A stretch of DNA of 64,000 nucleotides from an uncultured Candidatus Melainabacteria bacterium (GCA_947090755.1 CAMUPF010000006.1:1-64000); one strand, 5' to 3'. Positions 34,041 through 43,399 are shown, numbered from the stretch's first letter. The notes: generated from the sequence alone by a model not told the origin. Program-made: numbers and translations.

Positions 34041-35441
34041 TTAACGTCTGTCCAGTTTTTCATTTTTATAAGCCAGAAATGCCATCGTGAAGCAGACTAT
34101 TGCAAAAAATACTCCTACGCTCATTGTGTAATGGAAAGATTTTAAAAACGCCTCGTTATACAACAGGTTCTGGTGGAGGAATAGTGATTTGAAACTTGCA
34201 AACAGGGTTATTGTAATCGCCACTCCTAAAATGTTTCCTACGTTTCTTGCAAGTGCCAGAATCCCGCTTGCGATACCGAGTTCGGGCTTTGGAACATTTG
34301 ATAAAATAGCGTTGTTAGACGGCGATTGAAACAGGCCGTTACCGATTCCCATAAATCCTGAAACAAATATGATTAAAAGCGTTGAAGTAGATTCATTAAA
34401 TGTTATAAACATCAAAAGTGATAAAATATAAATTCCCGCACCGCAAAGTGTAATGTATTTGCTTCCGTGTTTTCCCGCGTAACGGCCTGCAAACGGCGCG
34501 GTTATTGACAGAACAACGGCATAAGAAAGAACCACAAGTCCGGTTTTCATCGGGCTGTAAAGCAATATTTCCTGCAAATAGAAAGGTAAAAGCACGCTGT
34601 TTGTAAACATAGCCATATATGACGTCATAATCGCGAGATTTCCGAATGTAAATTCGCGTATTTCAAAGAGTTTGAAGTTTATCATCGGATATTCAATATT
34701 ATGGTCACGCAGGTAGAAAAGCGTTCCGAAAACAAGGGTTATAAACCCGAGAAAAATTATTTTTAATGATGTCCAGCCCCAAACATGGCCTTCTGAAATC
34801 GCGAGCAGCAGCGCCAGAATTCCGACAGAAAAATAGGCAAATCCCAGATAGTCAAATTTGAAACTTCCTTTATGCAGAACGTGTGACGGCAGTAGTTTAT
34901 ACGCGAAATACGCGCCTGCCAGCGCAATCGGAATACTCGGTAAGAATATTGAGTGCCAGCCGAAAAAGTTTATTAAAATTCCGCTCAACGCAGGCCCGCT
35001 CAAGCCGCCGATTGCAACAACGCAGCCGTTAAGTCCTAAAGCTTTGCCGCGTTTTTCACTTTTGAAAATAGACGCGATGATTGCAGGCGCGTTCGAAATC
35101 ATAATCGACGCTCCGACGGCCTCGATACATCTATATAATACTAATAAATAAAAATTATTAGCCGTAAAGTTTAAAAATGAACCCAGCGCAAAAAGTAAAA
35201 ATCCTGTTGCATAAAGTTTATTTTTCGGCAAAATGTCGCCAAGTTTGCCAAAAAACGGTAATAACACAGTCAAAATCAGCATATAAGCGATTACGACCCA
35301 CTGGATTTGTTCAAGCGAAACTCCCAAATCCGTGGACATTGCGTATAAAGCAAGGTTAACCGTTGTGGAGTCGAACATTCCGAGGAAGTTCCCGACAACA
35401 GTAATAACAAAAATTGTCCATTTTAAACTTTTAGTACTCAT
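34041..35441 (-). CDS. MFS drug transporter, DHA2 (EmrB/QacA) type, 14 TM
   Basis: 466 aa with about 14 hydrophobic segments. The start WTIFVITVVGNFLGMFDSTTVNLAL, with Asp in segment 1, is the DHA2 motif D1 (family LDxTVVNVALP). The RCIEAVGASIMISNAPAI and GLSGPALSGILINFFGWHSIF segments correspond to motifs B and C of proton-driven exporters. Substrate unknown. No EmrA-like adaptor is next to it. Confidence 0.88.
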   Translation of the reverse strand: MSTKSLKWTIFVITVVGNFLGMFDSTTVNLALYAMSTDLGVSLEQIQWVVIAYMLILTVLLPFFGKLGDILPKNKLYATGFLLFALGSFLNFTANNFYLLVLYRCIEAVGASIMISNAPAIIASIFKSEKRGKALGLNGCVVAIGGLSGPALSGILINFFGWHSIFLPSIPIALAGAYFAYKLLPSHVLHKGSFKFDYLGFAYFSVGILALLLAISEGHVWGWTSLKIIFLGFITLVFGTLFYLRDHNIEYPMINFKLFEIREFTFGNLAIMTSYMAMFTNSVLLPFYLQEILLYSPMKTGLVVLSYAVVLSITAPFAGRYAGKHGSKYITLCGAGIYILSLLMFITFNESTSTLLIIFVSGFMGIGNGLFQSPSNNAILSNVPKPELGIASGILALARNVGNILGVAITITLFASFKSLFLHQNLLYNEAFLKSFHYTMSVGVFFAIVCFTMAFLAYKNEKLDRR

Positions 35442-35472
35442 ACGAAATTAATTTTATCACAAAGAAAAAGGA

Positions 35473-35501
35473 TTGACTAAAGTGAAAAAATAATACATAA
35501 T
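35473..35501 (+). promoter_or_regulatory. Promoter of prepilin copy 4
   Basis: TTGACT (35473-35478), 17-base spacer, CATAAT (35496-35501). AGAAAGG follows at 35510, seven to ten bases before the ATG. Confidence 0.8.
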
Positions 35502-35526
35502 AACATTATAGAAAGGTAGGTTAAAA

Positions 35527-36607
35527 ATGAAAAACAAACTTGTAAGTATTTTGTCAGGGGGGGGGGGGGCCGGCTGAGCCGGTTCTATATACGGGTTCCG
35601 AGCTTGCGGACGACGTGAAATTTAGCGCGAAGGGCGGAGAGCCGGCAAAAGCCGCCTTTACTATGGCCGAAATCCTCTTATCATTAACAATCATTGGCGT
35701 GGTTGCTGCGATAACTTTGCCGTCGCTAACGGGCAACATTAACGAACGCACATGGAATACACAACGCAAAGCGCTTTATGCCCGAATGAGTCAGGCAGTA
35801 GCGCTAATGCCGGCGTTAAATGGCTATGGCACTTTAACCGAAGGTAACGAATCCGCATCTGCCGTGGACACCGCGGCTGAAACCTTTGTCACAGAAGGAT
35901 TATCAAAAGTTCTTAAGATAAACAATATCTGTGATGCTGACCATATCCATGATTGTGGTATAGCTTCAATTGTCACTACTATGACCGGTGTAACTACTGC
36001 GGTGCCGAAAAAATTAAGTGAATTAAATCCTTCACTTACGTCCGTATCTTTCTATGATTCAGCTACCATAGGACAGGGAAATTACAGCGCAATAGATTCT
36101 AAAGCTGCAGCATTTGAAACACAGAATGGTGAAAGTATTTTGGTGTTCTATAATCCAACCTGCTCAACGATGGATGTGGATGTAAACAGAAAGTTCGTTC
36201 AGCCTAAAATTTGCGCTAATCTGGTGTATGATTTGAACGGTAACAAAGGCCCTAATACAGTCGGTAAAGACATCGGTTTTATGACGTTCATATCTTCGGT
36301 TGACTCTGTTGTGGCTGCGCCTGTGCCGTACGTGAGAAGGTTTGACGGTATAAAAGTCGAATACGCTTCTTCTACCTGTACAAATAGTGCGGGTGGAGAA
36401 TACAGGATCCCAACTATGGAAGAAGCTGCAGCTTTGTTTGTAAATAAAAATCTTATTCGTGAAGATTGGCCAAACGGGCACCTCTGGACATCAACCAAAG
36501 TGACCAAATCCGGTTACCTGACAAATTATGTAATGGTGATGGGGCATGGTGAGTATAGAATTCCCGTTCCTAACGCGGGGTGGAGTTTATTATGCGTTAA
36601 ACGCTAA
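35527..36607 (+). CDS. Prepilin-like protein, copy 4 (out of frame at G13)
   Basis: The ATG at 35527 follows the promoter and AGAAAGGT. As assembled it meets TGA right after the 13 G; with 12 G the frame is open: MKNKLVSILS-GGGG, then about 29 residues encoded by GC-rich palindromic sequence, then KAA|FTMAE, a 43-residue leader. The pilin from ATG 35663 has the helix, NINERTWNTQRKALYARMSQ, NICDADHIHDCGI, ANLVYDLNGNKGPN, RIPTMEEA, LWTSTKV and LLCVKR. An in-frame ATG at 35615 gives an open frame now, but has no SD. Probable exported pseudopilin. Confidence 0.77.
35557..35569 (+). repeat. Homopolymer G13 tract in prepilin leader (copy 4)
   Basis: Thirteen G after codon 10, followed at once by CCGGCTGAGCCGG, a hairpin. 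Twelve would open the frame. Confidence 0.92.
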
Positions 36608-36613
36608 AACCTT

Positions 36614-36640
36614 TAGGGCCGCAACCTTTTGCGGCCTTTT
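36614..36640 (+). terminator. Terminator after prepilin copy 4
   Basis: GGCCGCAA and TTGCGGCC pair around a short loop, followed by TTTTA. Confidence 0.8.
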
Positions 36641-36650
36641 AAAATTCCTT

Positions 36651-36691
36651 ATTGCAAATAATTTTTCACGATATAGAATATTTTCGTGAAA
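36651..36691 (+). promoter_or_regulatory. focA promoter with inverted repeat around the -10
   Basis: TTGCAA (36651-36656), 17 bases, TAGAAT (36674-36679). TTTCACGA (36664-36671) and TCGTGAAA (36684-36691) flank the -10 symmetrically, as an operator for a dimeric repressor would. Confidence 0.5.
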
Positions 36692-36706
36692 GGAGATTTA
36701 CATAAA

Positions 36707-37591
36707 ATGAGTGAAGTAAGAAAAGAATACACAGCAAGTGACTGTGTCACCCCTTCAAGTGTAGCCGAAAATATTTGTAATAACATTATGCCCGCAAAAG
36801 CAAGCTATGGTAAAATTAAAACTCTTGTTTTAAGTATAGCAGCCGGTGCATTTATCGCATTCGGTGCACAGGTATCACTAACTGTTACGACAGGTTCAGC
36901 CGATGTTTTAGGTTTTGGTTTGACAAAACTTCTCGGAGGACTTGTTTTCGCAGCAGGTTTGATTATGGTTGTTCTGTCAGGTGCAGAACTTTTTACAGGT
37001 AACGTTATGATGGCGTTCTCTGTTATAGAAAAGAAAATCAGCGCGTGGAAATTACTCAGAAACTGGGGAATTGTTTACGCAGGAAACCTTTTAGGTTCAT
37101 TGCTTGTTGCAGGTTTGATTTATGCAACAGGGCTTTGTCACAATTCTCACGAAGAATTGGGTGCGCTGGCTATTAATACAGCATATATGAAGTGTAACCT
37201 TACATTTGTTGAAGCTTTTGTAAGAGGTATTCTTTGTAACTGGTTAGTATGTATGGCTATCTGGATGGCATTTTCAGCGAAAACCGTTATCGGTAAGATT
37301 TTTGCAATTGTGTTCCCTATCACAACATTCTGTGCATCAGGTTATGAACACAGTATCGCGAATATGTTCTTTATCACAAACGGTCTGGTTGAAAAATCCT
37401 CAGAAACAATTGCTGCAGCATCAATGCTTTCAGCAGACCAGCTTGCAACATTGAATTTGAAGTCATTCTTACTTGGCAACCTTGTTCCTGTAACACTGGG
37501 TAACGTTGTCGGTGCGATAGTCTTTATAGTATTGCTGTTCTGGACTGCATACTTAAGACCTGATTCACATTGCACAAAAGAAAATAATTAG
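36707..37591 (+). CDS. focA: Formate/nitrite transporter (FNT family)
   Basis: 294 aa inner-membrane pentameric channel. Six hydrophobic segments, with GAFIAFGAQVSLTVTTGSAD near 45 (first FNT signature region), GAELFTGNVMM near 97 (second) and GILCNWLVCMAIWMA near 163. Moves formate or a related small anion, fitting fermentative life. The ATG at 36707 follows AAAGGAG; an in-frame ATG seven codons earlier overlaps the SD and is rejected. No pflB is adjacent. Confidence 0.92.
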   Translation: MSEVRKEYTASDCVTPSSVAENICNNIMPAKASYGKIKTLVLSIAAGAFIAFGAQVSLTVTTGSADVLGFGLTKLLGGLVFAAGLIMVVLSGAELFTGNVMMAFSVIEKKISAWKLLRNWGIVYAGNLLGSLLVAGLIYATGLCHNSHEELGALAINTAYMKCNLTFVEAFVRGILCNWLVCMAIWMAFSAKTVIGKIFAIVFPITTFCASGYEHSIANMFFITNGLVEKSSETIAAASMLSADQLATLNLKSFLLGNLVPVTLGNVVGAIVFIVLLFWTAYLRPDSHCTKENN

Positions 37592-37616
37592 TTTAATGTG
37601 ATTGAAACTTTTGTCG

Positions 37617-37643
37617 GGCGGGGCTTTTAAGCCCCGCCTTTTT
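37617..37643 (+). terminator. Terminator after focA
   Basis: GGCGGGGCTT and AAGCCCCGCC form a strong stem followed by TTTTTT. Confidence 0.88.
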
Positions 37644-37713
37644 TGACTATTGTATTTCCTGCGTGTTCTTGCTACAATTTTTCCATTGTGAAATTGTTAT
37701 AAGAGGATTTTAT

Positions 37714-39243
37714 ATGACACAAAGAGTTTTATTATGTATTATGGACGGATGGGGAATTTCTACAGGAAGCAAAAAGTATGATGCTACCTTGCTTTCAAAC
37801 CCTGTTAACGTTGAAAGATTAGAGAAAGAAAACAAATTTATTAAAATATACGCGGACGGCGAAAACGTAGGTCTGCCAAAAGGTCAGATGGGTAACAGCG
37901 AAGTCGGACACTTGAATTTAGGTGCCGGCAGAATTGTTTATCAGGATTTGTCTAGAATCAACAACGCGATTAAAGACGGTTCTTTCTATTCTAACGAAAG
38001 ACTTTTGGACGCTATCAACCACGCGAAGAAAAATAATTCAGCGCTTCATATTTACGGGCTTGTTTCAACAGGCGGCGTTCACTCTTCACTGGAACATGTT
38101 CTTGCGTTGATTAAATTGGCCGCTGATAACGGTTTGACAAAAGTTTATGTACACGCGTTCCTTGACGGTCGTGACACTCCGCCGCAAAGCGCTTGCACGT
38201 TCCTTGAAACAGTTGAAAACGAGTTGAAAAAATACAATCTTCCGCCTGTTGCAACAGTAATCGGAAGGTACTGGATTATGGATCGTGACAACCGTTGGGA
38301 ACGTGTTGAAAAAGGTTACAACGCATTGCTTTTAGGCGAGGGCGAACACGCAGCAACTGCAATCGAAGGTGTTAAGGCTTCTTACGAACGCGGTGACAAC
38401 GATGAATTTGTCCTTCCGACAGTAATTGGCGGCGAAGAATCAAGAATCCACGACAATGACGCTATTATTTTCTTCAACTATCGTCCTGACCGTGCAAGAG
38501 AAATTTCTAAGGCTATGATGTTTGAAAACTTTGACGGTTTCAACAGAAAAGCGGTTCGTAAAAATCTTCATTATACAACAATGACGCCTTATGATGAAAC
38601 TTTTACATTCCCTGTTGCGTACCCTAAAGAAAGACTTGTAAATATTCTTGGTGATGTTTTAGAAGCAAACGGTGTTAAACAATTCAGAACCGCAGAAACT
38701 GAAAAATACGCTCACGTAACGTTCTTCTTTAACGGCGGCGTTGAAGAACCTCAAGCGCACGAAACACGTGTTCTTGTTCCGTCACCGAAAGTTGCGACTT
38801 ACGATATGCAGCCGGAAATGAGCGCGCCGGAAGTTTGTGAAAAAGTTTTGGGCGCAATAGAAAATCCGGAATACGGATTTATTCTCGTAAACTTTGCAAA
38901 CCCTGATATGGTAGGCCACACAGGCGTTCTTGAAGCCGCAGTAAAAGCTTGCCACGTAGTTGATGAATGTGTCGGAAAAATTGCCGATGCCTGCAAAAAG
39001 AATGGTATTGTAATGCTTTTAACCGCAGACCACGGAAACTCAGAGGTTATGGTTAACGAAACAACAGGCAAGCCGCAGACAGCACACACAACAAACGAAG
39101 TTCCGTTTGTTTTAATCAATGCGCCAAAAGACGTTGAATTAAAAGAAACAGGTGCTTTATGCAACATCGCGCCGACTGTTTTAGATATTATGGGTATCGA
39201 AAAACCGGCTGAAATGACTTGTGATTCATTGATTAAAAAGTAG
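37714..39243 (+). CDS. gpmI: 2,3-bisphosphoglycerate-independent phosphoglycerate mutase
   Basis: 509 aa glycolytic enzyme interconverting 3- and 2-phosphoglycerate with two Mn ions. Ser62 in GQMGNSEVGHLN is the phosphorylated nucleophile, and DGWG (11-14), HAFLDGRDTPP, IGRYWIMDRDNRWERV, NYRPDRARE and TADHGNSEVM carry metal and substrate ligands. The ATG at 37714 has AGAGGA upstream. The SNF2 gene begins six bases after its stop, so they are probably one operon. Confidence 0.96.
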   Translation: MTQRVLLCIMDGWGISTGSKKYDATLLSNPVNVERLEKENKFIKIYADGENVGLPKGQMGNSEVGHLNLGAGRIVYQDLSRINNAIKDGSFYSNERLLDAINHAKKNNSALHIYGLVSTGGVHSSLEHVLALIKLAADNGLTKVYVHAFLDGRDTPPQSACTFLETVENELKKYNLPPVATVIGRYWIMDRDNRWERVEKGYNALLLGEGEHAATAIEGVKASYERGDNDEFVLPTVIGGEESRIHDNDAIIFFNYRPDRAREISKAMMFENFDGFNRKAVRKNLHYTTMTPYDETFTFPVAYPKERLVNILGDVLEANGVKQFRTAETEKYAHVTFFFNGGVEEPQAHETRVLVPSPKVATYDMQPEMSAPEVCEKVLGAIENPEYGFILVNFANPDMVGHTGVLEAAVKACHVVDECVGKIADACKKNGIVMLLTADHGNSEVMVNETTGKPQTAHTTNEVPFVLINAPKDVELKETGALCNIAPTVLDIMGIEKPAEMTCDSLIKK

Positions 39244-39248
39244 GAAGT

Positions 39249-42212
39249 ATGACAGACAAATTTGATATAGATTTTTCATTTAAAAAGAACGACGTTGATG
39301 AACTTTTCTTCAACCTTAGTGAAAACCCGAACGGTTTTAAAAATAAAGATTTTCGCTACACGTTGAGTTTGGTTTATCAGATTATAGAAGAGGAATTTGA
39401 GGGGGTATTCTTGAGCCCAAACCCTCCTGCACGTAATACGGATTTCTTTTTGGTGAATAATGCGGGCAAATTGTCTTTCTTTGTAACTCCTACAAATAAT
39501 TTTGATTATTACTTAAAGTCAAAAGGTTCTCTGTTCCGTCTGCGCTCATCAGTTATGGGCAATAAAGTCGGATATGCGATGGACTTTGATATGGTAATGG
39601 ATTATTTCGGCGGGTTCGGAAACATCGTCGGAATGGAGGCAATGAGCGAAACCTTCACCTATATCAACAAGTTAACCTACTTTGTTCTTAAACTTGTGGA
39701 AAAATTGTACTTTATTCCGACTGTTAAAACCCGTGCTAATATGTTCAGAATCGTTTATGAACCGATTATTACTAATCAGACTTTAGCGCGTATAATCAAC
39801 CAGTTTGAAGAAAATTTGCCGGATAATCTCTTTATTTCCGGCGAAAAACCTGAAAACTTTGTTCGCGACTTTATTTATAACTATTTGAATTACGTTATTT
39901 ATAAGTTTTTAGGCATTAAAGCGTATAAGTTTAAGGACATTAAGTCCGGAACTTATATGATAAAAGACCTTGAACAGCGTACAATGATGAGAAGCCATGA
40001 TTTGGCCGAAAGCTTCAACCAGTGGTTTGATGAACTTTATCTGGGCAAATACGATATTATTCCATTCTTTAAGGTTACGAAGATTGAGGATGAATTATTC
40101 CGGTTGAAAGTTCATATCAAAGACCGCAAAACTGGCGAAACGGTTCTTATTGACAAGCTTTACACAGATGATGAAGTCTTTGGCGCCGCGTCCTCCGATA
40201 TCGCTAAAATCGTTGAAAAACAGTTAAATTACGCGATTCGTTATATGCCGGAACTTGAAGACTTATTCGAGGATGAAGAAAAACTTGCGCTTGATTTGAA
40301 CCTGACAGAGGTTTACAAAATCATTACGCAAACAGCATATTACTTACAAAAAGCACAAATTGAGGTTGTTCTGCCGGACGAACTCGTTAACGTTGTTATT
40401 CCGCGTGCGTCTATCAATGCAAAAGTTAAGGCTAAGCGCTCCCAAGACCTTGCGGATATCTTTAATACTCCGTCTTCATCAAAGATTTCGCTTGATGATA
40501 TTCTGGATTTCTCATACGAAATCGCACTCGGCAACGAAAAAATTTCGCTTGAAGAATTTGCAGAACTTACTAAAAATTCTAACGGCTTAGTTAAGTATAA
40601 GAATAAATATATATTAATAGATAAAGATGAAACCTCTAAAATCTTTGAACAGGTTGCAAAATCTGATATCAAAACAATGTCCAGAATGGAACTTATTCAC
40701 GCTTCCGTTTCAGGTCAGTTGAAACAGTACGATTTTGATTATGATGAAGCGTTTGCAAACGTAATCAAAGACTTCAACAAGCCTGTGGAAGTTACGCCGC
40801 CGGCCGCGCTTCAAGGTACATTGCGCCCTTATCAGGAAACCGGTTTGAAATGGCTTTGGACGAATATTTCTAAAGGTTTCGGCGTCTGTATGGCCGACGA
40901 TATGGGGCTTGGTAAAACTATTCAAATTATCAGTTTAATCCTCAAAATGAAAGAAGAGAAAAAGCTCGATAAACCTGTTCTGGTTATCTGTCCGACAACC
41001 CTGATTGGTAATTGGATGAAAGAAATTAAAATGTTTGCGCCGAGCTTGGACGCCGTTGTATACCACGGCGCCGAAAGACAGCTTGACGTTAAGCACGATA
41101 TCATTTTGACGACTTACGCGATTATGAGAATAGATGTCGAAGAGTTTAAGAAAAATCAGTGGGGCATGATTATTGTCGATGAAGCACAAAATATTAAAAA
41201 CCCTGATACTGCGCAAACTATTGCTATTAAACTCTTGAAGTCAGATATTAAAGTTGCAATGACCGGTACTCCGGTTGAAAACCGTTTGATTGAATTGTGG
41301 AGTATTTTTGACTTCATTAACCCCGGATACCTCGGAACCCTGCGCGAGTTTCAGAAAAGCTATGCAATTCCTATTGAACGCTTTAAGGAAACAGCCCGCG
41401 CAACGAAATTGAAACTTTCTGTTTCTCCGTTTGTCCTAAGACGTCTGAAAACCGATAAGAAAGTAATTTCCGATTTGCCGGATAAGATTGTCTTGAATGA
41501 TTACTGTTATCTGAACAAATCTCAAGCCGTCTTGTATGAAAAAACTCTTGAAGAAATGATGGCAAAAATCAGTGAGTTCTCCGGAATTAACCGTCGCGGT
41601 AATATTTTCAAACTTATTACAGCGCTCAAACAAATTTGTAACCACCCTTACCAATTCTTGAAGAGTGGTGAAATGAGCCGTGAAATGTCCGGTAAACTGG
41701 ATAAATGTTTATCGCTTGTTGAAACTATTTTAGAACGCGGTGAAAAGACACTTATTTTCACGCAATACCGGGAAATGGGTGATATTCTATATAAAGTTAT
41801 TGAACACGAGTTTAATATGACGCCGTTATTTTTCCACGGATCATTGACCGTGGGACAGCGTGAAGAGGTTATCAAACGCTTCCAAGAAAACGATGATGAT
41901 AAGATTATGATTTTGTCATTGAAAGCCGGCGGAACAGGTTTGAACCTGACGAGTGCGACGAACGTAATCCACTACGATTTATGGTGGAACCCTGCGGTTG
42001 AAGATCAGGCGACTGACCGTACTTACCGTATCGGACAGGACAAAAACGTAATGGTTCACCGCTTGATTACACTCGGAACTTTTGAAGAAAAAATTGACGA
42101 GATGTTGAAATCCAAAAAAGAACTTGCGGATTTGGCAGTATTCGAGGGCGAGAAGATTATTACCGAGCTAACGGATGCAGAAATCTACGAGATATTCTCA
42201 CTTACAGTATAA
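39249..42212 (+). CDS. SNF2-family DNA-dependent ATPase with long N-terminal extension
   Basis: 987 aa. The C-terminal half (from about 525) is a Swi2/Snf2 motor: ADDMGLGKTIQI (Walker A near 548-560), IIVDEAQNIKN (motif II), MTGTPVENRL (III), TLIFTQYREMGDIL (IV), GGTGLNLTSATNVIHYDLWWNP (V, split around 897-918) and QATDRTYRIGQ (VI). The first 500 residues are not recognised beyond a helicase-associated look. Related bacterial proteins act in transcription recycling or defence; no defence genes are adjacent, and pairing with gpmI suggests housekeeping. Confidence 0.88.
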   Translation: MTDKFDIDFSFKKNDVDELFFNLSENPNGFKNKDFRYTLSLVYQIIEEEFEGVFLSPNPPARNTDFFLVNNAGKLSFFVTPTNNFDYYLKSKGSLFRLRSSVMGNKVGYAMDFDMVMDYFGGFGNIVGMEAMSETFTYINKLTYFVLKLVEKLYFIPTVKTRANMFRIVYEPIITNQTLARIINQFEENLPDNLFISGEKPENFVRDFIYNYLNYVIYKFLGIKAYKFKDIKSGTYMIKDLEQRTMMRSHDLAESFNQWFDELYLGKYDIIPFFKVTKIEDELFRLKVHIKDRKTGETVLIDKLYTDDEVFGAASSDIAKIVEKQLNYAIRYMPELEDLFEDEEKLALDLNLTEVYKIITQTAYYLQKAQIEVVLPDELVNVVIPRASINAKVKAKRSQDLADIFNTPSSSKISLDDILDFSYEIALGNEKISLEEFAELTKNSNGLVKYKNKYILIDKDETSKIFEQVAKSDIKTMSRMELIHASVSGQLKQYDFDYDEAFANVIKDFNKPVEVTPPAALQGTLRPYQETGLKWLWTNISKGFGVCMADDMGLGKTIQIISLILKMKEEKKLDKPVLVICPTTLIGNWMKEIKMFAPSLDAVVYHGAERQLDVKHDIILTTYAIMRIDVEEFKKNQWGMIIVDEAQNIKNPDTAQTIAIKLLKSDIKVAMTGTPVENRLIELWSIFDFINPGYLGTLREFQKSYAIPIERFKETARATKLKLSVSPFVLRRLKTDKKVISDLPDKIVLNDYCYLNKSQAVLYEKTLEEMMAKISEFSGINRRGNIFKLITALKQICNHPYQFLKSGEMSREMSGKLDKCLSLVETILERGEKTLIFTQYREMGDILYKVIEHEFNMTPLFFHGSLTVGQREEVIKRFQENDDDKIMILSLKAGGTGLNLTSATNVIHYDLWWNPAVEDQATDRTYRIGQDKNVMVHRLITLGTFEEKIDEMLKSKKELADLAVFEGEKIITELTDAEIYEIFSLTV

Positions 42213-42238
42213 AAAAAGCTCCCCTTTGGGAGCTTTTT
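42213..42238 (+). terminator. Bidirectional terminator between the SNF2 gene and prepilin copy 5
   Basis: AAAAAGCTCCC and GGGAGCTTTTT form a stem with A- and T-runs, serving both converging genes. Confidence 0.85.
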
Positions 42239-42239
42239 G

Positions 42240-43184
42240 TTATCTTTTAATGCACCATATTCTAAATCTATTTTCAATACCTAATGTATTTCGTCTATAA
42301 TTATAATTCCCCAAGTACCAGGCTTTATCAGCAGACACTTTTGTACTTGTCCAATAATGGCTGTTCCCTTGTGAAAAATCAATTCCTATAAACTCTTTGT
42401 TATAATACAAAGCTGTCATTTCATCTCTGCTTGGCAGTCGGCTTTCAGCATCCTGTAGTTTACACTGTCTTATTGCTTCGTTGTATGTATAGGTGTTTCC
42501 GTCTTGTTTCATTAAAGGCACGGGCGCAACCAAATTTGTATCTGACGGGTACATCGCGGTCATAAAACCCATGTCTTTACCGATTGTATTAGGACCTTTG
42601 TTTCCATTCAAGTCATAGATAAAGTTTGCGCACATATAAGGGTGTATGTAATCACTTGAAGTTTTGTCAATATCTGAAATACAGCTTGGGTTGTAAAAAA
42701 CCACAATACTTTCACCATTATTTGTTTCAAACGCGGCAGCATTAGTGTTTATGTGCGCTTGGGGGTTGATGAATGTATGTGAGGTTCCATCAGTTCCGCT
42801 ATAAGCAAATTCATTGGTAAAAGTGCTGTTCATTTCTTCTAAGGTTTTTGGAAAGCTATGTTTACTTCCGCTAAGGTTAGTGAATGACGATGCGATACCA
42901 CAATCAGGCAAATGTTCATTGTCGCAAATATTATTAATTTTTAGCACTTTAGAAAGCCCATTTGTTACAAAAACTTCTCCGGCATTTGAGTTAGTTTCTT
43001 CTTGAGTTACACCAATCCCGTAACTATTCAATGCCGGCATGAGTGAGATTGCTTGACTCATTCTGGAGTATAGAGCTTTACGTTGAGTATTCCAGGTTCT
43101 TTCATTAATGTTGCCAGTTAAACTGGGTAAGGTAATTGCAGCAACTACACCAATAATTGTTAGAGAGAGTAAAATCTCTGCCAT
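42240..43184 (-). CDS. Prepilin-like protein, copy 5 (start region broken or locked off)
   Basis: The pilin frame runs from the ATG in GFT-MAE to RIWCIKR, with NINERTWNTQRKALYSRMSQ, NICDNEHLPDCGI, CANFIYDLNGNKGPN, RLPSRDEM and YWTSTKV, so the domain is intact. The upstream start (ATG 43252, after AAAGGA and a good promoter) reaches TGA at codon 10, before the 11-G tract. In the pilin frame itself TGA directly precedes the tract. No tract length can therefore join ATG 43252 to the pilin, unlike the other copies. Translation from 43184 would lack the basic prepilin leader. Restart, readthrough or a decayed leader are the options. Confidence 0.7.
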   Translation of the reverse strand: MAEILLSLTIIGVVAAITLPSLTGNINERTWNTQRKALYSRMSQAISLMPALNSYGIGVTQEETNSNAGEVFVTNGLSKVLKINNICDNEHLPDCGIASSFTNLSGSKHSFPKTLEEMNSTFTNEFAYSGTDGTSHTFINPQAHINTNAAAFETNNGESIVVFYNPSCISDIDKTSSDYIHPYMCANFIYDLNGNKGPNTIGKDMGFMTAMYPSDTNLVAPVPLMKQDGNTYTYNEAIRQCKLQDAESRLPSRDEMTALYYNKEFIGIDFSQGNSHYWTSTKVSADKAWYLGNYNYRRNTLGIENRFRIWCIKR

Positions 43185-43191
43185 TGTAAAG

Positions 43192-43202
43192 CCCCCCCCC
43201 CC
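43192..43202 (-). repeat. Homopolymer G11 tract upstream of prepilin copy 5
   Basis: Eleven C on the plus strand directly before the codons for GFTMAE on the minus strand. Confidence 0.9.
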
Positions 43203-43276
43203 TCACCGGGAAGCCACAAAAATCAGGGGTTTTCAGACTTTTGGTTTTTCATAGTTTAATCCTTTCTTTTTTAATT

Positions 43277-43305
43277 ATTTTAAATTATTTTTTATATAGT
43301 GTCAA
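43277..43305 (-). promoter_or_regulatory. Promoter of prepilin copy 5
   Basis: On the minus strand TTGACA (43305-43300), a 17-base spacer and TAAAAT (43282-43277), then AAAGGA and ATG 43252. Confidence 0.75.
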
Positions 43306-43361
43306 CTATTCAAACATGTTACAAAATGTTTATAATTCTTTAAACTAATTTAAACTAAGAG

Positions 43362-43399
43362 TTGACACGGTTTTTTGTTTATCTTACCATTGTTATACT
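43362..43399 (+). promoter_or_regulatory. Promoter of the S10 ribosomal operon
   Basis: TTGACA (43362-43367), 17 bases, TACCAT (43385-43390); a better -10, TGTTATACT, follows at 43391. It faces away from the prepilin promoter 57 bases to the left. Confidence 0.6.

Noticed and set aside
35557-35569. Homopolymer lengths as simple sequencing error
   Set aside because: Error cannot be excluded for a single tract, but the same motif position in five genes and the same one-base offset in four make the tract itself real; exact lengths still need read-level counts.
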